Below are positions 1 through 8,379 of a DNA stretch of 64,000 nucleotides, piece by piece. The position numbers were made by a program, and so were the translations under genes. Where the stretch lies: assembly GCF_019084045.1 (NCBI RefSeq), contig NZ_JAHRED010000001.1, positions 558,001 to 622,000 on the forward strand, read 5' to 3'. The stretch is from Paeniglutamicibacter quisquiliarum (GTDB lineage: Bacteria; Actinomycetota; Actinomycetes; Actinomycetales; Micrococcaceae). How positions within the stretch are numbered: position 1 is the first letter of the stretch; every line of letters starts with the position of its first letter. The notes under the pieces were generated by a model. That model had not been told where the DNA came from, ran no database searches, and worked only from the letters and a program-made list of their open reading frames with translations.

Positions 1-105
1 GCTTGCTACGACTGCCTGGTCACCATCGACGGACAAGCCAACCAGCGGGCCTGCCTGGTCGAAGCGACCGAATCCATGACCATTGAAGGGGACTTCAACG
101 CATGA
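1..105 (+). CDS. (2Fe-2S)-binding subunit of an amino-acid dehydrogenase, C-terminal fragment
   Basis: Only the last 34 residues are in the window; the reading frame is open from base 1. They contain C-Y-D-C and a later C in the context Q-R-A-C-L-V, the end of a small ferredoxin-like (Fer2_4, HcnA/SoxA-type) electron-transfer subunit. Its stop overlaps the ATG of the FAD subunit by ATGA, so the two are translationally coupled. In such heteromeric dehydrogenases (hydrogen cyanide synthase HcnABC, D-hydroxyproline dehydrogenase, opine oxidases) this subunit passes electrons between flavin subunits. The semialdehyde dehydrogenase two genes down favours the hydroxyproline version. The start lies upstream of the window. 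Confidence 0.8.
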   Translation, partial: ACYDCLVTIDGQANQRACLVEATESMTIEGDFNA

Positions 106-1553
106 GCCCCCACGAGGAAATTGCCTTCTCCGTAGCAGTCATTGGTGCAGGCCCGGCGGGCCTGGCCGCCGCGGTTGCCGCGGCCGAACGAGGCGCCAGG
201 GTCGTCGTCCTCGACGCCGGCGCCCAGCCCGGCGGCCAGTTTTGGCGCCACCGCCCCGAGTCCGTCGTTACCGAATCCGATGGCCACGGCCACCACGGCT
301 GGAAGACCTACCTGGATTTGCGCGCACGCTTCGACGCGGCCATCTCCCGCGGCTTGCTGCGCTACTTGCCCAACACCCAGGTGTGGATGATCGAACGCGA
401 GGATGCCGGCCGCTTTGTGTTGCGGCTGACCCCGGCCACCGGCACCGCAATCGACACTGCAACGGTGCGCGCCGACAAACTGGTTTCCTGCAGCGGCGGC
501 TACGACCGCCAGCTGCCGGTACCCGGATGGGACCTGCCCGGGGTCATGGCCGCCGGCGGGATCCAGGCGTTCATCAAGGCCAACGGCGCCCTGCCGGGCA
601 AGCGCTTTGTGGTGGCCGGGACCGGGCCCTTCCTGCTGCCGGTGGCCGCAAACATTGCCGAGGCCGGCGGCAAGGTCGTGGCAGTGTGCGAATCCGCCTC
701 GCTGGCCAACTGGCTCCCGCACCTGGGCGCCGCAAGCGGCGTACCGGGCAAGGCCCTCGAGGGTGCGGAGTACGCTGCCGCCTTTGCCAGGCACCGCATC
801 CGCTACCGCACGCGCACGGTGGTCACCGAGGTGCTGGGGGAGTCCAGCGCATCCTCGGTGCGCATCGCCAAAGTCGACGCCGAGGGGGCCGTGATTGCGG
901 GAACTGACCTGCTGCTTGAGGACGTGGACGTCGTTGGTTTCGGCTGGGGGTTCACCCCTCAGATCGAACTTACCGTCGCCTTGGGGGCAGCGACGCGCAT
1001 CGATGCCGACGGCTCGCTGGTCTGCGTGGTCGACGGCCGGCAGGCATCCAACGTGCCCGGTCTTTACCTCGCCGGCGAGGTGACGGGCGTTGGCGGTGCC
1101 GTGCTGGCCGTGGCCGAGGGGCTCGTTGCCGGGGCCGCGGCAGCCAACGGCGAGGCACCGGGAGCCGGCACCGCGCGGCAGATCCGGCGCCACCGCCGGT
1201 TCGCCGGGGCCATGCACCGGGCGCACCCGGTCCCCGAAAAGTGGGACGAGATGCTGACCGACGACACCCTGGTGTGCAGGTGCGAGGAGGTACGCCATGC
1301 CGAGGTCGCACACGCCCGCGACACACTTGGCGCCACGGATGCACGCACCATGAAGTCCTTCACCCGCGCCGGGATGGGCTGGTGCCAGGGCAGGGTCTGC
1401 GGCTTCGCTGTCTCCTGCCTTTCCGCCAAGGGCACCGAGGATGCAGGGGCCGAAGCCGCATCGCTGGCGGCCATCGCCAAGCGCCCCGTCGCCGCCCCGC
1501 TGACCCTGGGCGAGATCAGCACCATGGACTCCCGGCAACCCCGGGACGCATGA
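102..1553 (+). CDS. FAD/NAD(P)-binding oxidoreductase with BFD-like [2Fe-2S] domain, probable D-hydroxyproline dehydrogenase subunit
   Basis: 483 aa. An N-terminal Rossmann motif G-A-G-P-A-G lies at residues 15-20 and a second dinucleotide site (G-T-G-P-F) at about 173-177. The C-terminal BFD-like domain has C392, C394, C428 and C433 (C-R-C-E-E and G-W-C-Q-G-R-V-C-G), which should ligate a [2Fe-2S] cluster. This order is that of HcnB and of the alpha subunit of bacterial D-hydroxyproline or opine dehydrogenases. The ATG overlaps the stop of the 2Fe-2S subunit. Family knowledge alone cannot separate cyanide synthase, opine oxidase and hydroxyproline dehydrogenase; the ketoglutarate-semialdehyde dehydrogenase that follows makes trans-4-hydroxyproline catabolism the best reading. 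The third (FAD oxidase) subunit is not seen and may lie to the left. Confidence 0.8.
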   Translation: MSPHEEIAFSVAVIGAGPAGLAAAVAAAERGARVVVLDAGAQPGGQFWRHRPESVVTESDGHGHHGWKTYLDLRARFDAAISRGLLRYLPNTQVWMIEREDAGRFVLRLTPATGTAIDTATVRADKLVSCSGGYDRQLPVPGWDLPGVMAAGGIQAFIKANGALPGKRFVVAGTGPFLLPVAANIAEAGGKVVAVCESASLANWLPHLGAASGVPGKALEGAEYAAAFARHRIRYRTRTVVTEVLGESSASSVRIAKVDAEGAVIAGTDLLLEDVDVVGFGWGFTPQIELTVALGAATRIDADGSLVCVVDGRQASNVPGLYLAGEVTGVGGAVLAVAEGLVAGAAAANGEAPGAGTARQIRRHRRFAGAMHRAHPVPEKWDEMLTDDTLVCRCEEVRHAEVAHARDTLGATDARTMKSFTRAGMGWCQGRVCGFAVSCLSAKGTEDAGAEAASLAAIAKRPVAAPLTLGEISTMDSRQPRDA

Positions 1554-1629
1554 CCGCCCACCCAAGTTTTCGACCCGCGGATTGCCTCCGCATCTCCATC
1601 TACTTCCCCGTGAAAGGACCACGCCAATC

Positions 1630-3093
1630 ATGACGACCACCATCACCGTCACCCCGACGACAGCCACCGAGCTCGAGGAAATCCTCGTTGCCGCCCAGCA
1701 GGCGGCGGCCCCTTGGGCCGCACTGCGCCCCTCCGAGCGCGCCGCCGTACTGGATGCGGTTGCAGACGCCCTCGATGCCGCGGCAGGCACCCTCGTCCCG
1801 ATAGCCATGGCGGAGACCAACCTGCCGCAGGCCCGCCTGACGGGAGAGCTCAAGCGCACCACCTTCCAGCTGCGCCTCTTTGGAGAGGTGCTGCGCGACG
1901 GCGCCTACCTCGACGCACGCATCGACCACGCCGATGCTCAGTGGCCGATGGGCGCACCGCGCCCCGACCTGCGCCGCGTGCTCGAGCCGATGGGCCCGGT
2001 CGTTGTCTTCGCCGCCAGCAACTTCCCGTTCGCCTTCTCCGTGGCAGGCGGCGACACCGCCTCCGCGTGGGCCGCCGGCAACCCCGTCATCCTCAAGGCC
2101 CACTCGGGCCACCCGGAACTCTCGAAGGCCACGGCCAACACCATCGCCGAGGCATTGGGGGCGGCCGGCGTTCCGGCCGGCGTCTTCGCCCTGGTCATGG
2201 GCACCGAGGCGGGCGCCACCGCGTTGAAGGATCCACGCGTCAAGGCGGCTGGCTTCACCGGATCCATCCCCGGCGGCCGCGCCCTCTTCGACATGGCCAA
2301 CGCCCGCCCGGAACCGATCCCGTTCTACGGCGAGCTCGGTTCCAACAACCCCGTCTTCGTCACCGCCGCCGCTGCGGCCGAGCGCGGCGTCGCGATCGCC
2401 GACGAATTCGTCGCATCCTTCACCATGGGCGCCGGACAGTTCTGCACCAAGCCGGGAACGCTCTTCGTCCCGCGCGGTTCGGGCATCGTCTCAACCCTGC
2501 GCGCCACGCAAATGCCCGCCGCAGCTGCCCTGCTCAACGGCCGCATCCAGGCTGGCTACGTCGAGGTGCTTGGGGCCCTGCAGGGCCACGAAAAGGTCCA
2601 GGTCCTGGCCCAGGGCTCGGACCCGCTGGCCGATCCGCCGAGCCCGACCCTGCTGCTCACCAGCGCCGAGGACCTGTTGGCACACCCGGAGTCCCTGCAG
2701 ACCGAGTGCTTCGGCCCGACCGCACTGGTCGTCGAGTACACCGACGAGTCGGAACTCGTTGCCCTGGCTGAAAGCTTCGAGGGCCAGCTGACCGCCACCC
2801 TTGTGGGCACCGAAAACTGCGAGGTCGCCGACCTGATCGAGGTGCTCTCCCGCAAGGCGGGCCGCGTGTTGTGGAACCAGTGGCCGACCGGCGTCTCGGT
2901 GACCTATGCGCAGCAGCATGGCGGCCCGTACCCGGCAACCACCTCCGTGGGCAGCACTTCCGTGGGCACCGCAGCGATCTCCCGCTTCCTGCGTCCTGTG
3001 GCATATCAGGGCTTTCCGCAGGGACTGCTTCCCGAGGCGTTGCAGGATGCCAATCCGCTGAACGTGCCGCAGATGGTCAACGGCAAGCGATAG
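1630..3093 (+). CDS. Aldehyde dehydrogenase (NADP+), 2,5-dioxopentanoate (alpha-ketoglutarate semialdehyde) type
   Basis: 487 aa. Family motifs are in place: N-F-P-F with N131, the loop F-T-G-S-I-P-G-G at 209-216, E235 in G-E-L-G-S-N-N, and the catalytic C272 in G-A-G-Q-F-C-T-K-P-G. The spelling (FTGSIPGG, GQFCTKPG) is typical of dehydrogenases that oxidise 2-oxoglutarate semialdehyde to 2-oxoglutarate, the last step of hydroxyproline, glucarate and L-arabinose routes. ATG 1630 is preferred to a frame-open ATG at 1582 because AAAGGA lies a suitable distance upstream. It follows the flavoprotein by 76 bp and is probably in the same operon. Together the fragment suggests a hydroxyproline-to-2-oxoglutarate pathway whose epimerase and deaminase lie off the edge. 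Confidence 0.88.
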   Translation: MTTTITVTPTTATELEEILVAAQQAAAPWAALRPSERAAVLDAVADALDAAAGTLVPIAMAETNLPQARLTGELKRTTFQLRLFGEVLRDGAYLDARIDHADAQWPMGAPRPDLRRVLEPMGPVVVFAASNFPFAFSVAGGDTASAWAAGNPVILKAHSGHPELSKATANTIAEALGAAGVPAGVFALVMGTEAGATALKDPRVKAAGFTGSIPGGRALFDMANARPEPIPFYGELGSNNPVFVTAAAAAERGVAIADEFVASFTMGAGQFCTKPGTLFVPRGSGIVSTLRATQMPAAAALLNGRIQAGYVEVLGALQGHEKVQVLAQGSDPLADPPSPTLLLTSAEDLLAHPESLQTECFGPTALVVEYTDESELVALAESFEGQLTATLVGTENCEVADLIEVLSRKAGRVLWNQWPTGVSVTYAQQHGGPYPATTSVGSTSVGTAAISRFLRPVAYQGFPQGLLPEALQDANPLNVPQMVNGKR

Positions 3094-3253
3094 CCCTCTG
3101 CCTGTCGGATTCCCCGAGGAACGAGCCGGCCAGCGGTTCGATTCTCGGGGCCGGTGCAAATCGCGGGATGAACCTCATAAGCGGTGCAGGAAGAACGTGA
3201 CTTATGGTCGGCATACGGTCACGGGATCGCAATCCAGCGGCCTTAACGCAGGT

Positions 3254-3297
3254 AGCGGTTCCGCGGTGCACGAATGCGTGCGGGCCGCGGAACCGCT
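3254..3297. terminator. Bidirectional intrinsic terminator
   Basis: Perfect 13-bp inverted repeat (AGCGGTTCCGCGG with its complement) whose loop contains a further short GCACG/CGTGC stem. It sits between the convergent semialdehyde dehydrogenase and lutC, with TTTC on its right side. The rest of 3094-3312 shows no gene. Confidence 0.7.
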
Positions 3298-3312
3298 TTC
3301 GTGGTTGGGCGC

Positions 3313-3951
3313 CTAGAGCCCCTTGGCGATGATGACGTCCAGCTGGCGCGGGCCATGCACGCCCTCGACGCGCTCGAGCTCGATGTCACTCGTGGCGCTG
3401 GGCCCGGAGATCCAGGTCAGCGGGCGGGTGATGTCCATCCGCTGCATCGCCTCGGGCAGCAGGCGCACAATGCTGGAGACCGGGACCACGCACACGTGGT
3501 GGTCGGGCACCAGGGAAATCGCGCGGCGGCCCTGATCGCCGCTGCCGTCGAGCACGATGGTGCCGGACTCGGCGATGGAGACGGCCGAGGAGGTCAGCAC
3601 CGCGTCGGTGCCGTCCAGCTCGGCCACGCCCAGCACGGCGCCGGGGGCATCGATGCGTCGGCGTGCATCGCCGGCCGGCGCGGCATCGGCCAACCAGGTC
3701 CCGTCGATGCCGTGCGGCACCACAAAGCTGGAGGCGTCCTTGAGGCGCTCGGCAATCGTTGCCGAAAGATCCGCGGCTTCCACGACGTCGACGTGGGCCT
3801 TGTAGTCCTCGAGGCGGTCCACCAGCAGTTCGATGAGTTCGGCCTCCGGCATGTCCGAGACGGTGCGGTACTCGCGGGGAACCGGCCCCGGTGTCGGGGC
3901 ATCGCGCAGGGCGGAGGTGATGCGGGAGAGGATTTCTTCCTTGGCGCTCAT
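3313..3951 (-). CDS. lutC: LUD-domain lactate utilization protein C
   Basis: 212 aa, the usual size of LutC/YkgG proteins. It consists of one LUD domain with the typical P-H-G-I-D-G-T region and the L-V-P-D-H-H-V-C-V-V-P strand. It is the last gene of lutABC: its start overlaps the lutB stop by ATGA. LutA, LutB and LutC together form an iron-sulfur L-lactate dehydrogenase that oxidises lactate to pyruvate on the cytoplasmic side of the membrane. The exact role of the C subunit is not settled. Confidence 0.93.
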   Translation of the reverse strand: MSAKEEILSRITSALRDAPTPGPVPREYRTVSDMPEAELIELLVDRLEDYKAHVDVVEAADLSATIAERLKDASSFVVPHGIDGTWLADAAPAGDARRRIDAPGAVLGVAELDGTDAVLTSSAVSIAESGTIVLDGSGDQGRRAISLVPDHHVCVVPVSSIVRLLPEAMQRMDITRPLTWISGPSATSDIELERVEGVHGPRQLDVIIAKGL

Positions 3952-5462
3952 TTGGTCAGCTTCTCCTGCTCATTGATGGGTGCAACCGGCTCGTGGTCCT
4001 TCTTCCACCAGTCGCGGAAGGACTGCGACGGGGGAGCGGGGATGTCGCGGGACTGTGTCCAGCCGGCCGCGATGCCCGGAAGGCGCTTGATCTTCTTGTC
4101 GCGCCCGCCAGCGAGCTTGCCCAGCGGCAGGCCCTTCTCCAGCAGCCCCAGGTGCTTGCCCGAGGAGAACGCCCAGGCCCCGCCCTTCATCATCAGGTCC
4201 ATTTGGCTGGGCAGCTTCTTTTCCCCGCGCTTGGAGTCCACGTCCTCCCCGCGCAGGTGCACGAGGATCTCGGGGATGTTGATCTTCACCGGGCAGGCGT
4301 CGTAGCAGGCGCCGCAGAGCGAGGAGGCGTAGGGCAGGGTGCTGTTTTCCTCGGACTTGATGCCGGTGAGCAGCGGGGTGAGGATCGCCCCGATCGGGCC
4401 CGGGTAGGTGGAGCCGTAGGCGTGGCCGCCGGTGCGTTCGTAGACCGGGCACACGTTCATGCAAGCCGAGCAGCGGATGCAGTTCAGTGCGGTGCGCCCG
4501 TATTTGTCGGCCAGTGCCGCGGTCCGTCCGTTGTCCAACAGCACCAGGTGCACGTTCTGCGGTCCGTCGCCCTCGGTGACCCCGGTCCACAGGGAGGTGT
4601 AGGGATTCATGCGCTCGCCGGTGGAGGAACGCGGCAGCAGCTGCATGAAGACCTCGAGGTCGTCCTTGGTGGGGAGCAGCTTTTCGATGCCCATGACGGT
4701 GATCAGGGTTTCGGGCAGGGTCAGGCACATCCGGCCGTTGCCCTCGGACTCGACTACGGCCAACGTGCCGGAGTCGGCCAGCGCAAAGTTGGCCCCGGAG
4801 ACGGCGACCTTGGCGGAGAGGAACTTGCGGCGCAGGTGCTCGCGGGCGGCCATGGCCAGCAGTCGGGGTTCGTCGGTGAGGTTCGGGTCGACGTTCGGCA
4901 TTTCGGCCAGGAAGATGTCGCGCACCTCGGTGCGGTTCTTGTGGATGGCCGGGACCAGGATGTGGCTGGGCTTGTCGTGTCCCAGCTGGACGATCAGCTC
5001 GGCCAGGTCGGTCTCGAAGGCGGAGATGCCCTGTTCCTCGAGGTACTCGTTGAGCCCGATTTCCTGGGTGGCCATGGACTTGACCTTGACGACCTCGGTG
5101 GTGTCCTGCTCGCGGATCAGGTCCGCGACGATTTGGTTGGCCTCCTGGGCGTCGCGGGCCCAGTGGATGATGCCGCCGCGGGCGGTGAAGTTCGTTTCGA
5201 ACTCCTCCAGCAGTGCCGGGAGGTTGGCCATGACGTGGTTCTTGGTGGCCGAACCCGCATCGCGCAGTTGTTCCCAGTCGGGAAGCTCGGCCACGACCTT
5301 CAGGCGCTTGTCGCGGATGGTGTGGGTGGCGTGGCGCAGGTTGGCGCGCATCTGGGTGTTGCCCAGTTCCCGGTGTGCCGCGGCCGGGAAGGGTTCTTCG
5401 ATGTGGAGGTTGCCGTCGCCGAAGACCGGGAGGGTCGGCATCCCCATGAAGACGTTGCTCAT
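3948..5462 (-). CDS. lutB: Lactate utilization iron-sulfur protein B
   Basis: 504 aa. The N-terminal two thirds is a LUD domain. Two ferredoxin-type [4Fe-4S] motifs follow: C-I-R-C-S-A-C-M-N-V-C-P at about 320-335 and C-G-A-C-Y-D-A-C-P at about 380-392. The C-terminal end (L-P-G-I-A-A-G-W-T-Q-S-R-D, then F-R-D-W-W) is typical of LutB. Start and stop overlap lutA and lutC by four bases each, giving one tightly coupled operon. It is the electron-carrying subunit of the LutABC L-lactate oxidation system. Confidence 0.95.
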   Translation of the reverse strand: MSNVFMGMPTLPVFGDGNLHIEEPFPAAAHRELGNTQMRANLRHATHTIRDKRLKVVAELPDWEQLRDAGSATKNHVMANLPALLEEFETNFTARGGIIHWARDAQEANQIVADLIREQDTTEVVKVKSMATQEIGLNEYLEEQGISAFETDLAELIVQLGHDKPSHILVPAIHKNRTEVRDIFLAEMPNVDPNLTDEPRLLAMAAREHLRRKFLSAKVAVSGANFALADSGTLAVVESEGNGRMCLTLPETLITVMGIEKLLPTKDDLEVFMQLLPRSSTGERMNPYTSLWTGVTEGDGPQNVHLVLLDNGRTAALADKYGRTALNCIRCSACMNVCPVYERTGGHAYGSTYPGPIGAILTPLLTGIKSEENSTLPYASSLCGACYDACPVKINIPEILVHLRGEDVDSKRGEKKLPSQMDLMMKGGAWAFSSGKHLGLLEKGLPLGKLAGGRDKKIKRLPGIAAGWTQSRDIPAPPSQSFRDWWKKDHEPVAPINEQEKLTK

Positions 5463-6259
5463 CGCACGCCCGCCTTTCCTACGAGGATTTCGCCGGTCAC
5501 CGAGACCGGCTCGTCAAGGGTGCTGGCCAGGATCTCGGCAAAGTGCAGCGTCGTAGCATCCGACTTGGTGCGCGAGAGGCCGCCGCCGATGTGCATGAGG
5601 CAGGAGGCGTCGCCGCCCGCGCACAGCGAGGCGCCGGTGGACTCGATGTTCTTGGTCTTGTCCTGGAGCATGGCGGAGGAAACGTCCGCGTTCTTCAGGG
5701 AGAAGGTGCCGCCGAAGCCGCAGCACTGGTCGGCCTCGGGCAGGTCGGCGACCTGGATGCCGGCCACGGACTTGAGCAGGTCAAGCTGCCGGTCGCCGAG
5801 TTTCAGCGAGCGCATGCCGTGGCAGGAAGGGTGGTAGGTGACCTTGTGCGGGAAGTGCGAGCCAAGCTGTTCGGCGGCGTTGGTGACACCCAGGACGTCG
5901 ACCAGAAGCTGGGACAGCTCGTACGTCTTGGCGCCCACGGCCTCGGCCCGCGCCTTGAGCGCGGAGTCCCCGCAGCGTTCGGCCAGGACCGGGTGCTGGT
6001 GCTTGACGGAGGCGACGCAGGATCCCGACGGCGCAACGGCCACGTCGTAGCTCTCCGCCTCGAAGGCCTTCACGTGGTTGGTCACCACGGGGAGTGCCTC
6101 GTCCATGTAGCCGGAGTTGATGTGCATCTGGCCGCAGCATGCCTGCCCCGAGGGGAAGACCACCTCGTGGCCCAGTCGTTCGAGGATCTTGACCGTGGCG
6201 CGAGCAGTCTGCGGGTACATGGCGTCAACGATGCAGGTGGCGAAGAGTGCGATTTTCAT
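5459..6259 (-). CDS. lutA: Lactate utilization Fe-S oxidoreductase A (CCG-domain protein)
   Basis: 266 aa with the two cysteine-rich CCG domains of the LutA/GlcF/HdrB family: A-C-C-G-Q-M-H near residue 41 and Q-C-C-G-F-G-G-T near 186, each paired with an upstream S-C motif (S-G-S-C-V-A and P-S-C-H-G-M). These bind a non-cubane Fe-S cluster. It is the first gene of lutABC, transcribed away from lctP. Its promoter lies 50-78 bp upstream with a regulator site over the -10, so it should respond to lactate with lctP. Confidence 0.95.
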   Translation of the reverse strand: MKIALFATCIVDAMYPQTARATVKILERLGHEVVFPSGQACCGQMHINSGYMDEALPVVTNHVKAFEAESYDVAVAPSGSCVASVKHQHPVLAERCGDSALKARAEAVGAKTYELSQLLVDVLGVTNAAEQLGSHFPHKVTYHPSCHGMRSLKLGDRQLDLLKSVAGIQVADLPEADQCCGFGGTFSLKNADVSSAMLQDKTKNIESTGASLCAGGDASCLMHIGGGLSRTKSDATTLHFAEILASTLDEPVSVTGEILVGKAGVR

Positions 6260-6298
6260 TCAGTGATCCTTCCGGCGTGCTCAGCCGAGGAATTGATG

Positions 6299-6337
6299 TG
6301 GTCTGACCATACTAGGACGTGATCGGGCCCACGTCCA
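6299..6337 (-). promoter_or_regulatory. lutABC promoter with LldR/LutR operator
   Basis: The 11-bp palindrome TGGTCTGACCA lies at 6299-6309 and fits the TNGTNNNACNA operator of FadR-type lactate regulators. Read on the minus strand it starts at the -10 hexamer TAGTAT (6309-6314), which is preceded by TGGACG at 17 bp (6332-6337), a 4/6 match to a -35 box. A bound repressor would cover the transcription start. Confidence 0.7.
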
Positions 6338-6407
6338 CCCGGCGGGCGAAGTAAAAAAATTCTGTGACCCCACTCACCATGGAGTTGAATTTTGGGTTAT
6401 GCTGGTG

Positions 6408-6432
6408 TGGTCGGACCATAGTGGTCCGACCA
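6408..6432 (+). promoter_or_regulatory. Tandem LldR/LutR operators upstream of lctP
   Basis: Two 11-bp sites, TGGTCGGACCA (6408-6418) and TGGTCCGACCA (6422-6432), have centres 14 bp apart, so they lie on nearly opposite faces of the helix. They match the lutA operator except at the central base pair. I could not assign the lctP promoter hexamers with confidence; TATGCT at 6398-6403 is a possible -10. Confidence 0.75.
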
Positions 6433-6502
6433 CGGATGTCTACCGGCGTCCACCAAGACCCACCCCTTATCCGCGCTCCACTCCCAACGCGAAGGACGCC
6501 CA

Positions 6503-8239
6503 GTGGACACCTTTACACCCACCACCGATCCGCTGGCAGGAAGCATTGCGCTTTCCGCCATCATTTCCCTGCTGCCCCTGCTGACGTTCTTCGTCATGCT
6601 GGCGGTCGTCAAGGCCAAGGCGTACGTCTCGGGCCTTACCTCCCTGCTTGTTGCCATCCTGGTCGCAATCTTTGTCTTCAAGATGCCTCTGGGCATGGCC
6701 TTGATGTCGGGGGTGCTTGGCGCGGTCTTCGGGGCCTTCCCGGTGGTCTGGATCGTCATCATGGCGATCTGGCTCTACCAGGTCACCGTCGTCTCGGGCC
6801 GGTTCGAGGACCTGCGTCGCGTCTTCGACGTGATCGGCGGCGGCGATATCCGCATCCAGTCCATCCTGATCGCCTTCTGCTTCGGCGGCCTGCTTGAGGC
6901 GCTGGCAGGATTCGGCGCACCGGTGGCCATCACCGCGACAATGCTGCTGGCCCTCGGCATGGCCCCACTGCGTGCGGCCGCCGCGGTACTGGTCGCCAAC
7001 ACCGCCCCGGTGGCCTTCGGCGCCGTGGCCATCCCCATCACCACCGCCGCCGGCCTGACCGGATTGGACGCCAACCACATCGGCGCCGTCGTCGGCCACC
7101 AGGCACCGCTGCTGGCCATCTTCGTCCCGACCCTGCTGCTGTTCATCCTTGACGGCAAGCGCGGCGTCAAGGAAGTCTGGCCCGCGGCGCTGGTCATCGG
7201 CGGTTCCTTCGCCGTGGCCCAGTTCCTCTGTGCCACCTACTTCTCCTACGAGCTCACCGACATCGTCGCCTCGCTCGCCGGCTTGGGCGCCGCAGTGATC
7301 TTCCTGCGGTTCTGGACCCCGAAGGGCCGCGACGAGGCACGCGCCCGCGTCCTGGTGGGCGAGGCAGCGCAGGGCGCACATGCCGGCCAGGGCGGCAACG
7401 CCCGCACCGGTTCGGCCGCCGCCTACCGCGGGCACGAACAGAAGCTGGAGGCCGGCCCGACCTTCCTTGCGCTCTTCCCCTACCTGCTGGTCATCGTCGT
7501 CTTCGGCATTGCAAAGCTCTGGAAGCTGGGCGTGAACGTCCCGGGAGCGCTGGCCGCGACCGACGTCAAGATCAAGTGGCCCATGCTCTACGGCCACGTG
7601 CTTGACGGCGAAGGAAACCCGGTTTCGTCGACGATCTACAATTTCCAGTGGCTTTCCAATCCCGGCACCCTACTGCTCTTCACCGGCCTGATCGTCGCGA
7701 TCGTCTATTCGCTGAACGACGCAGGCGGCAAGTACAAGATCAAGGTGTCGGATGCCGTCCTGGAAATCGGGCGCACGATCTACAACATGCGGTGGGCCGC
7801 CACCACGATCCTCTCGGTCCTGGCCCTGGCCTACGTCATGAACCTCTCGGGGCAGACGATCACCATCGGCACCTGGCTCGCGGGAACCGGCGCCTTCTTC
7901 GCGTTCCTGTCCCCGATCCTGGGCTGGATCGGCACGGCTGTCACCGGTTCCGACACCTCGGCAAACGCCCTGTTCGCGAAGCTGCAGCAGACCGCCGGCA
8001 TCAACGCCGGAATCGATCCGAACCTGCTGGTCGCGGCCAACACCTCGGGCGGTGTCGTCGGCAAGCTGATTTCCCCGCAGAACCTGGCCATCGCCGCCAC
8101 CGCGGTGGGCATGGAAGGCAAGGAATCGGTCATTCTGAAGAAGGTCGCCGGCTGGTCGGTGGGCATGCTTCTGGTGCTGTGCGTGCTGGTGTACCTGCAG
8201 TCCACGCCGATCCTGGGCTGGATGCTGCCGACCCCGTAA
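6503..8239 (+). CDS. lctP: L-lactate permease, LctP/LldP family
   Basis: 578 aa, rich in hydrophobic segments over its whole length as expected for the 12-14-helix LctP carriers. It contains the family signature G-A-L-E-A-L-A-G-F-G-A-P-V-A-I-type stretch (here E-A-L-A-G-F-G-A-P-V) near residue 135 and the S-G-G-V-V-G-K-L-I-S-P-Q-N motif near the C-terminus. The start is GTG 6503 with GAAGGA eight bases upstream. It imports L-lactate (and probably glycolate) by proton symport for LutABC. It is divergent from lutABC and shares its operators. A hydrophilic, Gly/Ala-rich loop at about 290-315 is the least conserved part. Confidence 0.93.
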   Translation: MDTFTPTTDPLAGSIALSAIISLLPLLTFFVMLAVVKAKAYVSGLTSLLVAILVAIFVFKMPLGMALMSGVLGAVFGAFPVVWIVIMAIWLYQVTVVSGRFEDLRRVFDVIGGGDIRIQSILIAFCFGGLLEALAGFGAPVAITATMLLALGMAPLRAAAAVLVANTAPVAFGAVAIPITTAAGLTGLDANHIGAVVGHQAPLLAIFVPTLLLFILDGKRGVKEVWPAALVIGGSFAVAQFLCATYFSYELTDIVASLAGLGAAVIFLRFWTPKGRDEARARVLVGEAAQGAHAGQGGNARTGSAAAYRGHEQKLEAGPTFLALFPYLLVIVVFGIAKLWKLGVNVPGALAATDVKIKWPMLYGHVLDGEGNPVSSTIYNFQWLSNPGTLLLFTGLIVAIVYSLNDAGGKYKIKVSDAVLEIGRTIYNMRWAATTILSVLALAYVMNLSGQTITIGTWLAGTGAFFAFLSPILGWIGTAVTGSDTSANALFAKLQQTAGINAGIDPNLLVAANTSGGVVGKLISPQNLAIAATAVGMEGKESVILKKVAGWSVGMLLVLCVLVYLQSTPILGWMLPTP

Positions 8240-8276
8240 GGCGGGCCCGGCAACACCGGCCGCGACGGCCGACAAG

Positions 8277-8320
8277 CGGCCCTGTGCATCGGCGAGGCGT
8301 ATCGCCGATCCACGGGGCCG
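8277..8320 (+). terminator. Intrinsic terminator after lctP
   Basis: A long imperfect hairpin: CGGCCC, TGTG, ATCGGCGA pair with TCGCCGAT, CACG, GGGCCG across one C-C mismatch and one G-T pair, with a six-base loop. No U-run follows, as is common in high-GC actinobacteria. Confidence 0.6.
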
Positions 8321-8362
8321 TCGCCGGCTCCGCAACCCATTAGGCTTGAATGATTCTTTGTG

Positions 8363-8376
8363 TGGTCAAGGGACCA
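8363..8376 (+). promoter_or_regulatory. Operator-like palindrome overlapping the ribosome binding site of the lactate regulator
   Basis: TGGTC-AAGG-GACCA has the same half-sites as the three lut operators but a four-base centre instead of one. AAGGGA inside it is the Shine-Dalgarno for the ATG at 8380. It could be an autoregulatory site or a decayed operator. Confidence 0.45.
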
Positions 8377-8379
8377 AAC

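Noticed and set aside
6-1862. Open frame of about 618 codons antisense to the FAD subunit and the dehydrogenase
   Set aside because: It covers two well-recognised genes on the other strand and their gap; no domain is seen in its product.
3993-5837. Open frame of about 614 codons antisense to lutB and lutA
   Set aside because: High-GC DNA gives long antisense frames; the translation is low-complexity Gly/Val/Gln-rich with no family motif, while the minus-strand genes are certain.
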